From Eudorina sp. 2006-703-Eu-15 (taxonomy: Eukaryota; Chlorophyta; Chlorophyceae; Chlamydomonadales; Volvocaceae): a stretch of 64,000 nucleotides of DNA. This document shows, piece after piece, positions 11,701-21,848 of the stretch. Every line of letters begins with the position of its first letter. The first letter of the stretch is position 1. Location: positions 1-64,000 of the forward strand of contig BDSI01000237.1 of NCBI GenBank assembly GCA_003117195.1, in the 5' to 3' direction. The notes below the pieces were generated by a model. The model saw only the letters and a program-made list of their open reading frames with translations. It was not told the DNA's origin and searched no databases. Made by a program: the position numbers and the translations under genes.

Positions 11701-14700
11701 GCTGGGCGGCGCAGGCGACGGCGGCTGCGGGCTGGGCGGCGCAGGCGACGGCGGCTGCGGCCTGGGCGGCGCAGGCGACGGCGGCTGCGGCTGGGCGGCG
11801 CAGGCGACGGCGGCTGCGGGCTGGGCGGCGCAGGCGACGGCGGCTGCGGGCTGGGCGGCGCAGGCGACGGCGGCTGCGGGCTGGGCGGCGCAGGCGACGG
11901 CGGCTGCGGGCTGGGCGGCGCAGGCGACGGCGGCTGTGGGCTGGGCGGCGCAGGCGACGGCGGCTGCGGGCTGGGCGGCGCAGGCGACGGCGGCTGCGGG
12001 CTGGGCGGCGCAGGCGACGGCGGCTGCGGGCTGGGCGGTGCCGGATATGGCGGCTGCGGGCTGGGCGGCGCAGGCGACGGCGGCTGCGGGCTGGGCGGCG
12101 CAGGCGACCGCGGCTGCGGGCTGGGCGGAACAGGTAACGCGGAGAAGGGCACCGCGCTTTGCGGTGGTTGCAATGGAGGCGACGGAGAAGGTGGTGCCGG
12201 GCTCGGCGGTGGCGGTGATGGCGGTGATGGAGATGGCGGCGCAGGGCTCGGCGGCGGCGGCGACGGTGGGGACGGAGATGGTGGCGCAGGACTCGGCGGC
12301 GGCGGCGACGGAGGGGACGGAGATGGTGGCGCAGGGCTCGGCGGCGGCGGCGACGGCGGTGATGGAGATGGCGGCGCCGGGCTCGGCGGCGGCGGCGACG
12401 GCGGTAACGGAGATGGCGGCGTAGGGCTCGGCGGCGGCGGCGACGGTGGGGACGGAGATGGTGGCGCAGGGCTCGGCGGCGGCGGCGACGGAGGGGACGG
12501 AGATGGTGGCGCAGGGCTCGGCGGCGGCGGCGACGGCGGTGATGGAGATGGCGGCGCCGGGCTCGGCGGCGGCGGCGACGGCGGTAACGGAGATGGCGGC
12601 GCCGGGCTCGGCGGCGGCGGCGACGGTGGGGACGGAGATGGCGGCGCCGGGCTCGGCGGCGGCGGCGACGGCGGGGACGGAGATGGTGGCGCAGGACTCG
12701 GCGGCGGCGGCGACGGAGGGGACGGAGATGGCGGCGCCGGGCTCGGCGGCGGCGGCGACGGCGGTGATGGAGATGGCGGCACCGGGCTCGGCGGCGGCGG
12801 CGACGGTGGGGACGGTGATGGCGGCGCCGGGCTCGGCGGCGGCGGCGACGGCGGGGACGGAGATGGCGGAGCCGGGCTCGGCGGCGGCGGCGACGGCGGG
12901 GACGGAGATGGCGGCGCCGGGCTCGGCGGCGGCGTTGATGGCGGCGGTGGTGCTGATGAGCAGAGGCTGGGGCGCGGCACGTTGAAGCTCCACAGGCACT
13001 CGTTTGACTGGGATCCGGTGTCGCAGCCGGCCAGTGTGCCGTTGACAGTACGCGGATTCTCGCAGGTCCCCGAAATGCCCTGGAAGACGACGCCCAACGT
13101 ATCGTTACCTGCATCAGGAAGGACATGGTCGAGGCGTGCAAGGGTGTCAGCTCCGCAGTGGCTCCGTCGCAACGACAGATGCTAACGTGTGAGTTGATAA
13201 CAGACATCAGGACGACAGTGCTGAAAATACTGACGTTGGAGCCCTGACAAATGCCAGCGCAACCAAGCGGATAATAATTTTGAAAGGAGAGATGCATGGA
13301 TTCAAACAGCATAAAAATAACTACAGCATTTTCCTCAGCAGCAATTAAATATGCTGCTTTGAATGAATGAACGTTACAGCGGACCCCTGAAGGATCACCT
13401 GCTTTGTTCGGAAGCGAACCCTAGCCCATCCCCTGGATAGCTGGCCACCCACCAGGCCGGCAGGAACCACTGCCGTCCTTGACGGTGAAGCGCGCCACCT
13501 CCGTGCCGTAGTTACTGCTGTTCCAGCGGACCCACTGGCAGTAGCGGTCTGCGGGTGGCCAAAAAACAGCGAACGAAAGATCGCATGTATACCCAGGACA
13601 CCGACCTCCGACACCGACACCACCGACACCGGCACGAGCGCGCGCGTTCTGCAGCAGCCGCCGGCCGGCCATGGCGGCACGGCGCAAATGTGCGTGCTCG
13701 CTCAAGGCATGCCTGCCTGCATGCCTGCATTATTCCCGGCTCGTGGATCAATTCGATGCAGCAGGGCATTGCTTGCTTCCCAACCGACCCATCCCGAACG
13801 ACTCATTCCATAAAAGTTGCAGCGGACTGTATGTACGTTATATCTTTCCACACCCGTACGTTACATATTTCCACACCCTGTGCGTCATGTAATTCCACGC
13901 CCTGTCCGTTACATATATATTTCCACTTACTGTTGATGCCCTCGCCCCAACCCGAGCGCTTGTACGTGTTGCCCACTACCGGGTCGCCGCCCGAGCTGGC
14001 GATGACCGGGAAGAACTCGTCCGCCATGCACACGTGGCTCAGCGTGTCCGGCGCAGACTTGAGGCACGTGCCGCGCGCGTTGTTCCAGTACAAGCAGACC
14101 TGGCAGTACAACCATGTCGTACTGGCGCCCGCCACGTACGAGCACATCCGGCCGTCCATGTACAGGTCCAGACAGCCCGACTGGTCCACGCAGGTCTCCA
14201 GACCAAACTGCGGAAGACGGGGAGGTTGGGAGATAGGTGAGCGAAGGAAATTCATCGGGGCCCAGAAGGGGCCCGGCCCGGGCAGCTGCTGAGTAGGCGC
14301 ATTGTGTGTGTGTGTGTGTGTGTTACATGGTTGGGGGTGCGTAACCCCATACCTGCACATACCCATACGAGCCGGAGGCCCAAGGGCAAACAAAACGCCC
14401 AAAAGCACTGGTTTGCAATACCGCATTAACAGGAGTCGACGAGACTAGCGCCCAAAGGGCACGATAGAATTACGGTGAGCCCACATGCGCTCCAACATCT
14501 TTGCCAAACGAGCCGGATCCCAGGCAATCGCCTCCCTCATCGTATTAGGGCGGTGAAACCCTTCCTCAGCGCGTATTGCATCGTAAGCCGGGCAGGCGCA
14601 TTGATTCGGACGAAAGCAAGTTAATCTTATTATTAGCTTGATAATATTGATGATAATAATCATGAATATGATTATGATGATAATATGCTGTCACCGGTGG

Positions 14701-17503
14701 CCCACCGTTCGGGCAAACCGGAAAGCCGGCTGCGGGTGACATCACTGCCCCCAGCTCGCTCCCTTGACCATCTCAATTAATTTTACTTGATTTAAATCTC
14801 AATTCATTTATATTTATTTATTATAAAAAGAGTTAGAATAATGCTGAATGAATGAACGTTATAAAATAATGTTGTTGTAACGATAATGTTAATTATTTAT
14901 GAAAAGAGTAATTTTGAAACAGTTGTTACGTAGACGTACTACGATAACGGGCAGCATATTGATCTGCAATTGGGTATGGAGCTGTGCACCCCACCTTAGG
15001 GTTCCCGGTGTCATTCTGGCTGTAGTTGGCCGGGTTACTGTACGCACAGAGCGCGTTCGGTTGGGGGAAGGGGCTCGGTGGAAGGGGGGACTGGCCGACA
15101 GGTTGAGGTGACGGGGGTGTCAGATTTGGCGGAGGTGGCGGTGGGGGCGGAGTCGGAGGTGGTGGCGACGGTGGACTTGGGCTGGGAGGTTTTGGCGATG
15201 GCGGAGGCGGTGGGCTTGGCGGCGGACTGGGGGGCGGGGGAGGGGGCGGAGATGGAGATGGCGGAAGGGGAGACGGTGGCAAAGGCGGGGGCGGCGGCGG
15301 GCTGGGGGGTGCCGGTGGTGGCGGAGGCGGTGGAGATGGCGGAGGCGGAGGCGGTGGCGGGGAAGGTGGCGGTGGGCTTGGCGGCTTGGGTGGAGGCGAC
15401 GGAGGCGCAGGGGGAGGCGGCTTCGGGCTTGGGGGCGGTGGAGGTGGCGATGGAGGCGGAGATGGCGGGAGGGGCGGCGGTGGCGAAGGTGGCGGCGACG
15501 GGGGCGAAGGCGGGGGCGGCTTCGGGCTTGGGGGCGGGGGAGGTGGCGAAGGGGGCGGCGGGGGCGGCGGGGGCGGAGATGGCGGGGGCGGCGGAAACGG
15601 CGGCGGTGGGCTCGGCGGCTTGGGCGGAGGCGAAGGGGGTGACGGCGGGGGGGCCTGGACGGCGGTGGGGGTGGTCGAGGCGGTGGAGACGGCGGCAAGG
15701 GAGGCGGTGGAGGAGGCCGAGGCGGTGGGCTCGGCGGTTTGGGTGGCGGTGACGGCGGCGGTGGCCGAGGCGGCGGAGATGGAGGCGTGGGAGGCGGGGG
15801 CTTGGTCGGGGGGCTTGGGCTCGGCGGCTTTGATGGAGGTGGAGGTGGCGGAGGCGCGGGTGGCGACGGCCCACATTTGAAGTCGGGGGTCCCGGGGCGC
15901 GGCACGTTCAAGGTCCACAGGCACTCGTTGACCTGATCCCCAGTTCCGCAGCCCGCCAGCGTCCCGTTCACCACTCGCGGGTTCTGGCAGGTGGCTGAGA
16001 TGCCTTGCAGCGTGACCGACAGCGCGTCCGAGGCTGTACGGCAAAACACGTAGAGCGGCGGCGGCGGCGGTGATGCGTTATACAATGGCAAGGGCGCAAC
16101 TGCGCGGCCTGAGATCTGTGCGGCACACATGTTCGCTAGCACGGCGTACGATGAATTACCTAAGCGATGACACTATTAATATTTCACAACAATATAACAA
16201 TAGTAATATGTTGCTACGCAAGATAAACCCTGCCGTGGATGAAGGGGGCAGGGACGCAGCTGCCACCAAGGTACGACAGTATGCGAGTACGACATCCGTA
16301 GCGCACGCCACGTAGACATTCCCGTCCCCGACCAACTACTTGTTGCCTCGCATTTTGGCCCCACCTACCCTCCCTGCACCAGCCGCTGCCGTCCTTGACG
16401 GTGAAGCGCACCACCTCCGTGCCGTAGTTGCTGCTGTTCCAGCGGACCCACTGGCAGTAGCGGTCTGCGGGTGGGGAGGAGAATGGACGTCAGCAAGGGC
16501 CCAAAGACTAAGGGAGAAGCACGTGCCTCGAATACCGGAATACCCAGTCCCCAGGAGCTGGCCGCGTGGCCGGTCGACACAGTCCGCAACACCGAAATAT
16601 CCAAGCCAGTAAGGCTGCAGCATGGCAAACCCGGGGCAGAGCCTTTACCCTCGCGGTTGCTTCTCGACCGCCTGACAGTACAAATATTTTCACTGATACC
16701 ATAGTAACATATTTTATCTATCATTATCATTGGCTCTCTGTATTTTTTGTTCGCGGCGTTGCATGCTGGGGCTTGCCTTGGTATACGGGGTCCGCTGTAA
16801 CGTTTATAAATTCATTCATTATCATCATTAAATTATTATTTATTTTATATTTAATTGTATCAACGTCCCGCGAGGGGGCACTTACTGCTGACGCCGTCGT
16901 TCCAGCGCCCAAGCTTCTGTGTGTCACCGACAACCGGCGGGTACCCCGCGCCGCCGATGAGCGGGTAGAACTCATCGCCGCTGCACACGTGGCTGATGGA
17001 GTCAGTCAGCGCCTTGGCGCATGTGCCCCGGTCGTTGCTCCAGTACAGGCAGACCTGGCAGTAGAGCCAGGTGGTGGCGTTGCCTGCCGCGGTCAAGCAG
17101 GTGGAGCTGTCCATAAACACGTCCAAGCAGCCCGCCTGGTCCGAGCACGACTCGATGCCGTTCTGCGCCACGTCATCAGAGTGCGGCAGCGGGTTTGTTT
17201 AGGATGAGGCCATGAGGATTCCAGATCAGGGATGCGGCATGAAGGGTTGGATCCGGGATGGAGGCGCGGTTGGATCCGGGATGAGCGGTTGGAACAAGAA
17301 CTTCAAATCAGGACCTGAGATGCGAACCGATCCCCTGTACCGCATCTTCCTGTGCCAGACCTCCCACCTTGGGACTGCCCAGTGTCATGTTGGTGTAGTT
17401 CCCAGGGTTGGAATACACGCAGTTTCCGCCCGGCGGCGCCGGAGGGGGTGCCAGCTGCTGCGGGCTGGGTGGCGCAGGTGACGGCGGATTGGGGCTGGGC
17501 GAG

Positions 17504-17540
<37 letters not shown>

Positions 17541-20189
17541 GCCGGGGCGCGGGAGGCGGGATCATGCTCGCCGGCATCGGTGGATTGGAGGTCGGCGGCG
17601 ACGGCCCACATTTGAAGTCGGGGGTCCCGGGGCGCGGCACGTTCAAGGTCCACAGGCACTCGTTGACCTGATCCCCGGTGTCGCAGCCTGCCAGCGTACC
17701 GTTGATCACCCGGGGGTTCTGGCAGGTGGCTGAGATGCCTTGCAGCGTGACCGACAGCGCGTCCGTTTCTGCGGGGATCACATGTGTTCGCGGCATTGAG
17801 CTGTGGAGGTGTCTTGCCGCCTTGTCGGTGGGGCCTGCTGGGGCTTGCCCTGGTATGCACCGTTGATCCTTTTTGGGGCCCGCTGTAACGTTCGTCCATT
17901 CATATGCATGCACACCGAGTCAATGATTTGCGGCGGCAAGGACAGATCATCATGGGCCCACTGTAAAATAGTCATTAATGAAATCATTCAGTCCAAAAAG
18001 CAAGCAACCGGCGCTACGGCAGCGCATGGTATCCGTACTCACGGGACACGCCGGGAACCGACCCCTCCAAGCTCGGCACGCTGCGCGGCGCTGCGTCCCG
18101 TGTGTACGTACGAGAACGGCGCCGCTGTCTGGGTGCGAAGCATGGAGCTGCGTCGGGAACGCCGCTCCGTCCGCCCACCCTTACTTGGTACACACGCACG
18201 GACTTCTGGTCCGAGGATCGATGGCGCGCTGTAACTTTCACTTTTCATCCATTCACACAATGCATTAGCTAGGTAGCCCTGCGTGCCTGGCGAGCCACCG
18301 CTTCTTCACGCCGCGGCGGAGGCCCCAAAAGATGACCTCCCTGCGCGTTCCGCGCCCGTTACGGCGCGACCCTCGTCGTACCTGTAAGGCAGGCTCCGGA
18401 GCCGTCCTTGACTGAGAACCGCACGGGCTCAGGGTCGAAGTTGCTGCTGTTCCAGCGGACCAGCTGGCAGTAGCGGTCTGCGGGCAGGGGGATCGGAGGT
18501 CAATGGCGCCACTACTTACCTAGGCCAAAGGACAAGGTTCATCACCACGCGTACATGGGCGCGTGCCGTGACGCCAAGTAGTGGGAGCCGGTACCTGCCA
18601 AGAAGCCAACGGCCCAGTACACGGCTCCACGGCCGTGACGCAGCATCCCGTCTGACTGGCGAATCGTGGCCATAGCACACCCTTTCGCCCCTAATCAGTT
18701 TTCATATACACAAATTGCATGCCTGCTGATACGCAATGGTTTTTTTTGCACTTTCGCGCGACTGCATACCCATCAGGGTCTTTCTGGACTGCGTCCGCAC
18801 ACTTTGAACTCTCACACTCCGCAGGGCAGTATCTAGAACCTCCGGCAGCTGTCTGGCCGAGCATTCAGCACATCCGGCTTGCATCTGGCACATCCGGCTT
18901 GCATGCGCCTATCGCATACGATGACCCCGGCCCCCCGCTTACTGGCCACGCCGTCGTTCCAGCCGGACTGTTTGTAGGTGCTGCCTAGCTGTGGTGCGGT
19001 GCCCGGGTCCGCGGGGATCACCGGGTAGAACTCGTCACCCATACACACGTGGCTGACGGTGTCCGTGGTGGCCTTTGCGCAGTTGCCCCGGTCGTTGCTC
19101 CAGAAGATGCAAACCTGGCAGTAGAGCCAGGTGGTGTCCACTCCAACCAACGTCTCGCACGTCCCGGAATCTAGAAAGATGTCCAGGCAGTTGGATTGGT
19201 CTTCACAGGATTCCATCCCGTTCTGCCGTACCGGGGGTCACGTGGGGTTGCGCAGTATTTGAATGGGCAAGTGGCAGGGCGGGGCGGGGCGGGGCGGGGC
19301 GGGGCGATTTAAACGCCACATAAATGCCGCCTCGCACTTCCGACGGATTACGGTTAGTTGCGAAACGAATGGCACACGATCGATGCAGTACGGCACAGTA
19401 CGGGATGGGCCTTGAGAACGGGTGGCAGAAGACATGTGGCTCATAGGCGGCCCATGCGGATTCATTTATGATTGTGCGTTTGTGCAGTTTGGGTAATCTA
19501 ATTGGGTATGTGCAACAGTGGAGCTGATTCGCCCTGAATACAGCGAGCCGTAGAAGTTGGGACATTCAACACCCACAGCACGCGAGCAGCATCGCAAGTC
19601 GCTCGTGAAACGCACTCCAGCAACCATTCAAAGATTATACCTGCGGACTGCTAGGAAGGGGCGCGCTATAATTCGCCGGATCCGAGTACACGCAATTCGG
19701 AATGACCGGCGTGTAGTTGGGGTCCGGGGATGGTGGCGGCGGTGGCCTAGGGGGCGACAGCGTCGTCGGCGGTGGAGACAGAGCTGGTGGTGGTGGAGAC
19801 GTCGCAGTAGTCAACGAAAAGATGTCACCGACGAGGCCACCGAGGAGGCCCGTGAGACGGCGACGACTCGCATCGGCATGGCTCCCTGCGGTTGGTTGGA
19901 AATACCCCGAAATCTGTTGAGCCCCGTTTCATAGATAAAATGATAATTCATGCGGTTCTCTTCCTTTCTTGAATAAAGAGCCGCGTGGGCATGTCCGTGG
20001 AAGCAAGCGCGCCGACGCAACATCCCGTCTGGTTTCTCCTCCCTCACCGGGATCGCTCTCCGAAGCAATTCCGTCAGCATTTTCTTTGATTGCTGCATAT
20101 CCATTTTGTAGAAGTGCCAAAGCTAAGACCAGGCCGAGCCGAACAGGCCGGCCGGTCGTCGTGAAGGCGCGACGACCGGCAGAGCCCAT
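1..20189 (-). CDS. Multi-domain pherophorin (secreted extracellular-matrix glycoprotein), partial at its 3' end
   Basis: Pherophorins are secreted, hydroxyproline-rich matrix proteins of volvocine algae, usually two globular domains joined by one proline-rich rod. I read 17 exons on the minus strand: 20189-20048, 19885-19641, 19222-18943, 18477-18382, 17768-17368, 17162-16886, 16464-16369, 16033-14995, 14207-13931, 13548-13453, 13108-11458, 11138-10826, 10283-10188, 9740-9148, 8495-8174, 7775-7680 and 5936 to beyond base 1. Every junction has GT/AG ends and a matching phase, once two 1-base indels (15,647-15,653 and about 11,789) are allowed. The result is a signal peptide followed by at least five pherophorin domains with hinges between them. 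No stop codon, start exon or signal peptide interrupts the series, so one gene is the simplest reading. The alternative is a tandem array of separate two-domain genes whose ends I failed to see. The C-terminus lies outside the window. Confidence 0.75.
6132..7107. mobile_element. Non-autonomous DNA transposon (MITE) with TA target duplication and TTTGCGA subterminal repeats
   Basis: The left end reads CTGACGCTAGTTATTTGCGA. The reverse complement of the right end reads CTGATGCCAATTATTTGCGA (17 of 20 identical). Both ends are flanked by TA. The motif TTTGCGA recurs several times just inside both ends, for example near 6,145-6,290 and 6,970-7,060. No transposase is present. A TA duplication fits a Tc1/mariner-like origin, which is inference. 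The element is interrupted by a second MITE and sits in intron 16 of the pherophorin gene. Confidence 0.6.
6352..6752. mobile_element. hAT-type MITE (401 bp) with perfect 8-bp target-site duplication
   Basis: The terminal inverted repeats are CAGGGTGGCTATCTTA at the left and its reverse complement TAAGATAGCCACCCTG at the right. Both ends are flanked by CCGTGCAG (6,344-6,351 and 6,753-6,760). An 8-bp duplication and a CAGGG terminus are hallmarks of the hAT superfamily. It has no coding capacity. It is inserted inside the larger MITE, so it is the younger insertion. A truncated relative lies at about 27,165-27,257. Confidence 0.85.
7363..7432. repeat. AT-rich AAT microsatellite in pherophorin intron 16
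   Basis: A run of AAT/AATA repeats, strikingly AT-rich against the GC-rich surroundings. A doubled GCAAACCCTAGC motif follows near 7,516-7,542. Confidence 0.8.
9580..11496 (-). other. Pherophorin domain 4 (exons 11-14)
   Basis: This starts at [13 protein letters not shown]. Exon 12 (11138-10826, 313 nt) encodes [17 protein letters not shown], an acidic insert ([13 protein letters not shown]) absent from domains 1-3, then [11 protein letters not shown]. Exon 13 (10283-10188) encodes [18 protein letters not shown]. Exon 14 ends the domain at [17 protein letters not shown]. The following hinge is of mixed basic composition ([18 protein letters not shown]), less regular than the others. Confidence 0.82.
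11645..12137 (-). repeat. 30-bp hinge repeat ([10 protein letters not shown]) within pherophorin exon 11
   Basis: About 16 copies of the same 30-bp unit that makes up the array at the left edge. At about 11,789 one unit has lost a G (GCGGCTGGGC for GCGGGCTGGGC), which shifts the reading frame of everything downstream. Confidence 0.9.
12150..12945 (-). repeat. 45-bp hinge repeat (15-residue [15 protein letters not shown] type) within pherophorin exon 11
   Basis: About 17 copies of a 45-bp unit on the minus strand, differing by scattered synonymous or single-base changes. The frame stays open throughout. This is a different hinge design from the adjacent 30-bp repeat in the same exon. Confidence 0.85.
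12960..15048 (-). other. Pherophorin domain 3 (exons 8-11)
   Basis: The domain begins at [11 protein letters not shown] in exon 8. Exon 9 (14207-13931) encodes [17 protein letters not shown] and [10 protein letters not shown]. Exon 10 (13548-13453) encodes [18 protein letters not shown]. Exon 11 opens with [12 protein letters not shown] and ends the domain at [14 protein letters not shown], replacing the usual PGTPDFKC. The intron between exons 8 and 9 carries a reverse-oriented LINE fragment and AT-rich sequence. The downstream hinge is long, with about seventeen 15-residue repeats ([15 protein letters not shown] type) and then about sixteen [10 protein letters not shown] repeats. Confidence 0.85.
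14330..14595 (-). mobile_element. 5'-truncated LINE copy (3' end only), in a pherophorin intron
   Basis: In reverse orientation this 266-bp piece matches the last ~265 bp of the LINE at 23,767-24,030 with no difference that I can see by eye. It covers the last ~48 codons (ending RNSIVPFGR) and the 3' untranslated region down to GGGGTTACGCACCCCCAAC. Severe 5' truncation is the normal outcome of LINE insertion. The near-identity argues for recent activity. It lies between exons 8 and 9 and does not touch coding sequence. Confidence 0.85.
15873..17421 (-). other. Pherophorin domain 2 (exons 5-8)
   Basis: This starts with [11 protein letters not shown] at the end of exon 5, continues through exon 6 ([29 protein letters not shown]) and exon 7 ([18 protein letters not shown]), and finishes in exon 8 ([20 protein letters not shown]). 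Exons 6 and 7 are 277 and 96 nt, nearly the same as in domains 1 and 3. The downstream hinge, about 275 residues of PPSP and PPPP repeats, carries the frameshift at 15,647-15,653. Confidence 0.85.
17806..17895. repeat. Dispersed short repeat (GTTACAGCGGACCCC family), copy in a pherophorin intron
   Basis: Minus-strand copy, just downstream of the acceptor side of exon 5's intron: GGCGGCAAGACACCTCC at one side and GCCCGCTGTAACGTTCGTCC at the other. It may be a SINE or MITE. No terminal inverted repeats or poly-A are evident. Confidence 0.65.
19277..19306. repeat. GGGGC tandem repeat in pherophorin intron 2
   Basis: Five to six consecutive GGGGC units, a potential G-quadruplex, located between exons 2 and 3. 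Confidence 0.75.
19641..20189 (-). other. Pherophorin exons 1-2: signal peptide, Arg-rich pro-segment, first short hinge
   Basis: Exon 1 (20189-20048) begins with ATG and encodes a basic N-terminus followed by a hydrophobic core ([10 protein letters not shown]), a typical secretory signal. It ends at a GTGAGG donor in phase 1. The acceptor GCAG before 19885 restores the frame exactly. Exon 2 then reads [15 protein letters not shown], a run of proline-rich sequence (PPPPPSPDP), and [11 protein letters not shown], the start of pherophorin domain 1. The RRRL stretch resembles processing sites common after algal signal peptides, which is inference. The donor is CAG|GTATAA at 19640. The start choice rests on the signal peptide and the phase match. 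Confidence 0.7.
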
Positions 20190-21669
20190 ACTGTTGTAAT
20201 GGTTCAGCCTATTGGTACTCAGAACCTGTAAAGTAGTTGGTTCTGCCGTTGAAAATTCTTTTTGGTGGCTCTAGCTGAAAAGCAGATAGGCTGCCTTCAC
20301 GCAACTTGTATGTACAAGGGCCAGCCTAACACATCATCCTCACTACCTGGCCATGGTACTATCATCGTATGTATCTAACATGCTCCAAAAAACCGCGCCA
20401 TTGACTCCGGTGTCGTACGAGAAACCGTTACAACGGGTTTTATGTGGGGAATTTTATGGGCCAGTTACTTTTAATGGGGGGTATCAGCCACGTTACTGTA
20501 ATATCGTGTGCATATGTGAGCAACATCGGAGGACGTCACGTTGTGTTTCCGATGGAAACCTTTTCGCTGTTGAAGTTTCTCCAACAAACGTTATGTCAAC
20601 ATATCGCTAAGATGCAAACATTTTAATCGGAGTACAGACGCCGGAACAAATGCATCGGACAAAGCTTGCACACTCAAAAAGGTACTTCCACTTGTTAATC
20701 AATCAAATTTGAGTTCAGGCTTCATGCTTTCACGTTACTTGACTTTGCATCTATTCCTGAGGCATAAGGGACCAGTCAGGTTCGTCGGTGCCGGCCCGCA
20801 AACTCCAGTATAATAGCATGCGAACGAACGATACCAGTGGTGCACAGTAACAAGAATTGAAGGCACTGTTTGCATAAGTTCCGTCTGGCTACACTGGGCT
20901 TCACCATTACGCGCCACGGCCGCCATCCTTGCAATCGGGAGAATACCAACGAGTCACCTGCACAGCGCACACCCGAAAGACGCGCAATGCAAGGAAGATA
21001 CGTATATCAAATCAGAACAAGTTCCTATTGCAGACAACCTTGGCAACTGCAAGGTGCCAAGATGAGAATAGTGCGAGCGACGAACAAATCTCTGAGTGTC
21101 AGGATAGGTTGACATGGCGAGTTTTTGTCCAGCTTACCAGAGCGTACAGACGGATCCTCACCGTACAACGTCAGTCGCCCCAGTCATTCTAGTCCGGTGG
21201 GAGAAAACTCGGTGTTGCTGATCGTAGCAAAATGCAGCCCAAGTGCAGCCTGCTGCTTCAAAGCAAATTGGCATCCTGGTGCTCAATGCAGCATTGCGTC
21301 ATGTCAGGTTTAAAATATCGATCATGGCTGCTGCACATTGCTCCTCACTGGGCGCGAACGAACACGAACGAACCCGCGGCAGACCGCTCCAGGGCGCGAA
21401 CGAACCCGCATTCGGTCCGAACCATTACAGCATGATTCAAACAATTTAGACACCCACCTTGCTAGTTAAGGCTCGGGTGGCAGAGCCAAGAAAATTAGGG
21501 ACAGTGGGAGCTGCGGGAAACCAGCCGGCTGGGCGAACTGGGCAAATGGTTGTTGCCTTCAAAATGGGTCTATCATTCGCAGCTGACAAACGCGTGTGTT
21601 ATAATATTTTTTACCTGTAAAACCATTAGGCAAAGAAGTATTTATACAGAAAGCATGTCAGCGCACTAA
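20190..21669. other. Gene-poor region upstream of the pherophorin gene
   Basis: I find no convincing gene in this 1.5 kb stretch. Its GC content is clearly lower than in the flanking genes and only short, unconserved open frames occur. It should include the promoter and 5' untranslated region of the minus-strand pherophorin gene. I could not identify a TATA box with confidence. Confidence 0.5.
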
Positions 21670-21848
21670 TCAATTTTGAAAGCCCGGCAGTACGGCCGGT
21701 TCCATAACCGTCCTTTTGGACTGTTGCCCGATTACTGCATCACGGGTTCAATACGTAGCAACTAGGGGCGGTTAAGGAAATACGCTTGTTAAATCTATCG
21801 GTTTGACATGACCAGCTGCTGGCTTGCAGCGGACTTGAGGGCACCTCC

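Larger units (their letters stand above)
17608..19697 (-). other. Pherophorin domain 1 (exons 2-5)
   Basis: The domain runs from [10 protein letters not shown] in exon 2, through the cysteine-rich exon 3 ([17 protein letters not shown], then [12 protein letters not shown]) and the 96-nt exon 4 ([13 protein letters not shown]), to exon 5 ([12 protein letters not shown], then [18 protein letters not shown]). These are the standard landmarks of the family, with conserved Cys pairs and the WNSSN N-glycosylation site. It is followed by a short hinge of about 60 residues rich in PPPP. Confidence 0.85.

Noticed and set aside
11370..12985. Plus-strand frames rich in [10 protein letters not shown] and [10 protein letters not shown] repeats
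   Set aside because: These are antisense shadows of the proline-rich hinge of pherophorin exon 11.
15078..15936. Plus-strand glycine-rich frames (GGGGDGG type)
   Set aside because: Antisense of the PPPSPP hinge in exon 8.
21735..21765. tRNA-like GGGTTCAATAC
   Set aside because: No acceptor stem or anticodon arm can be drawn around it, and the duplicate copy differs at key positions.
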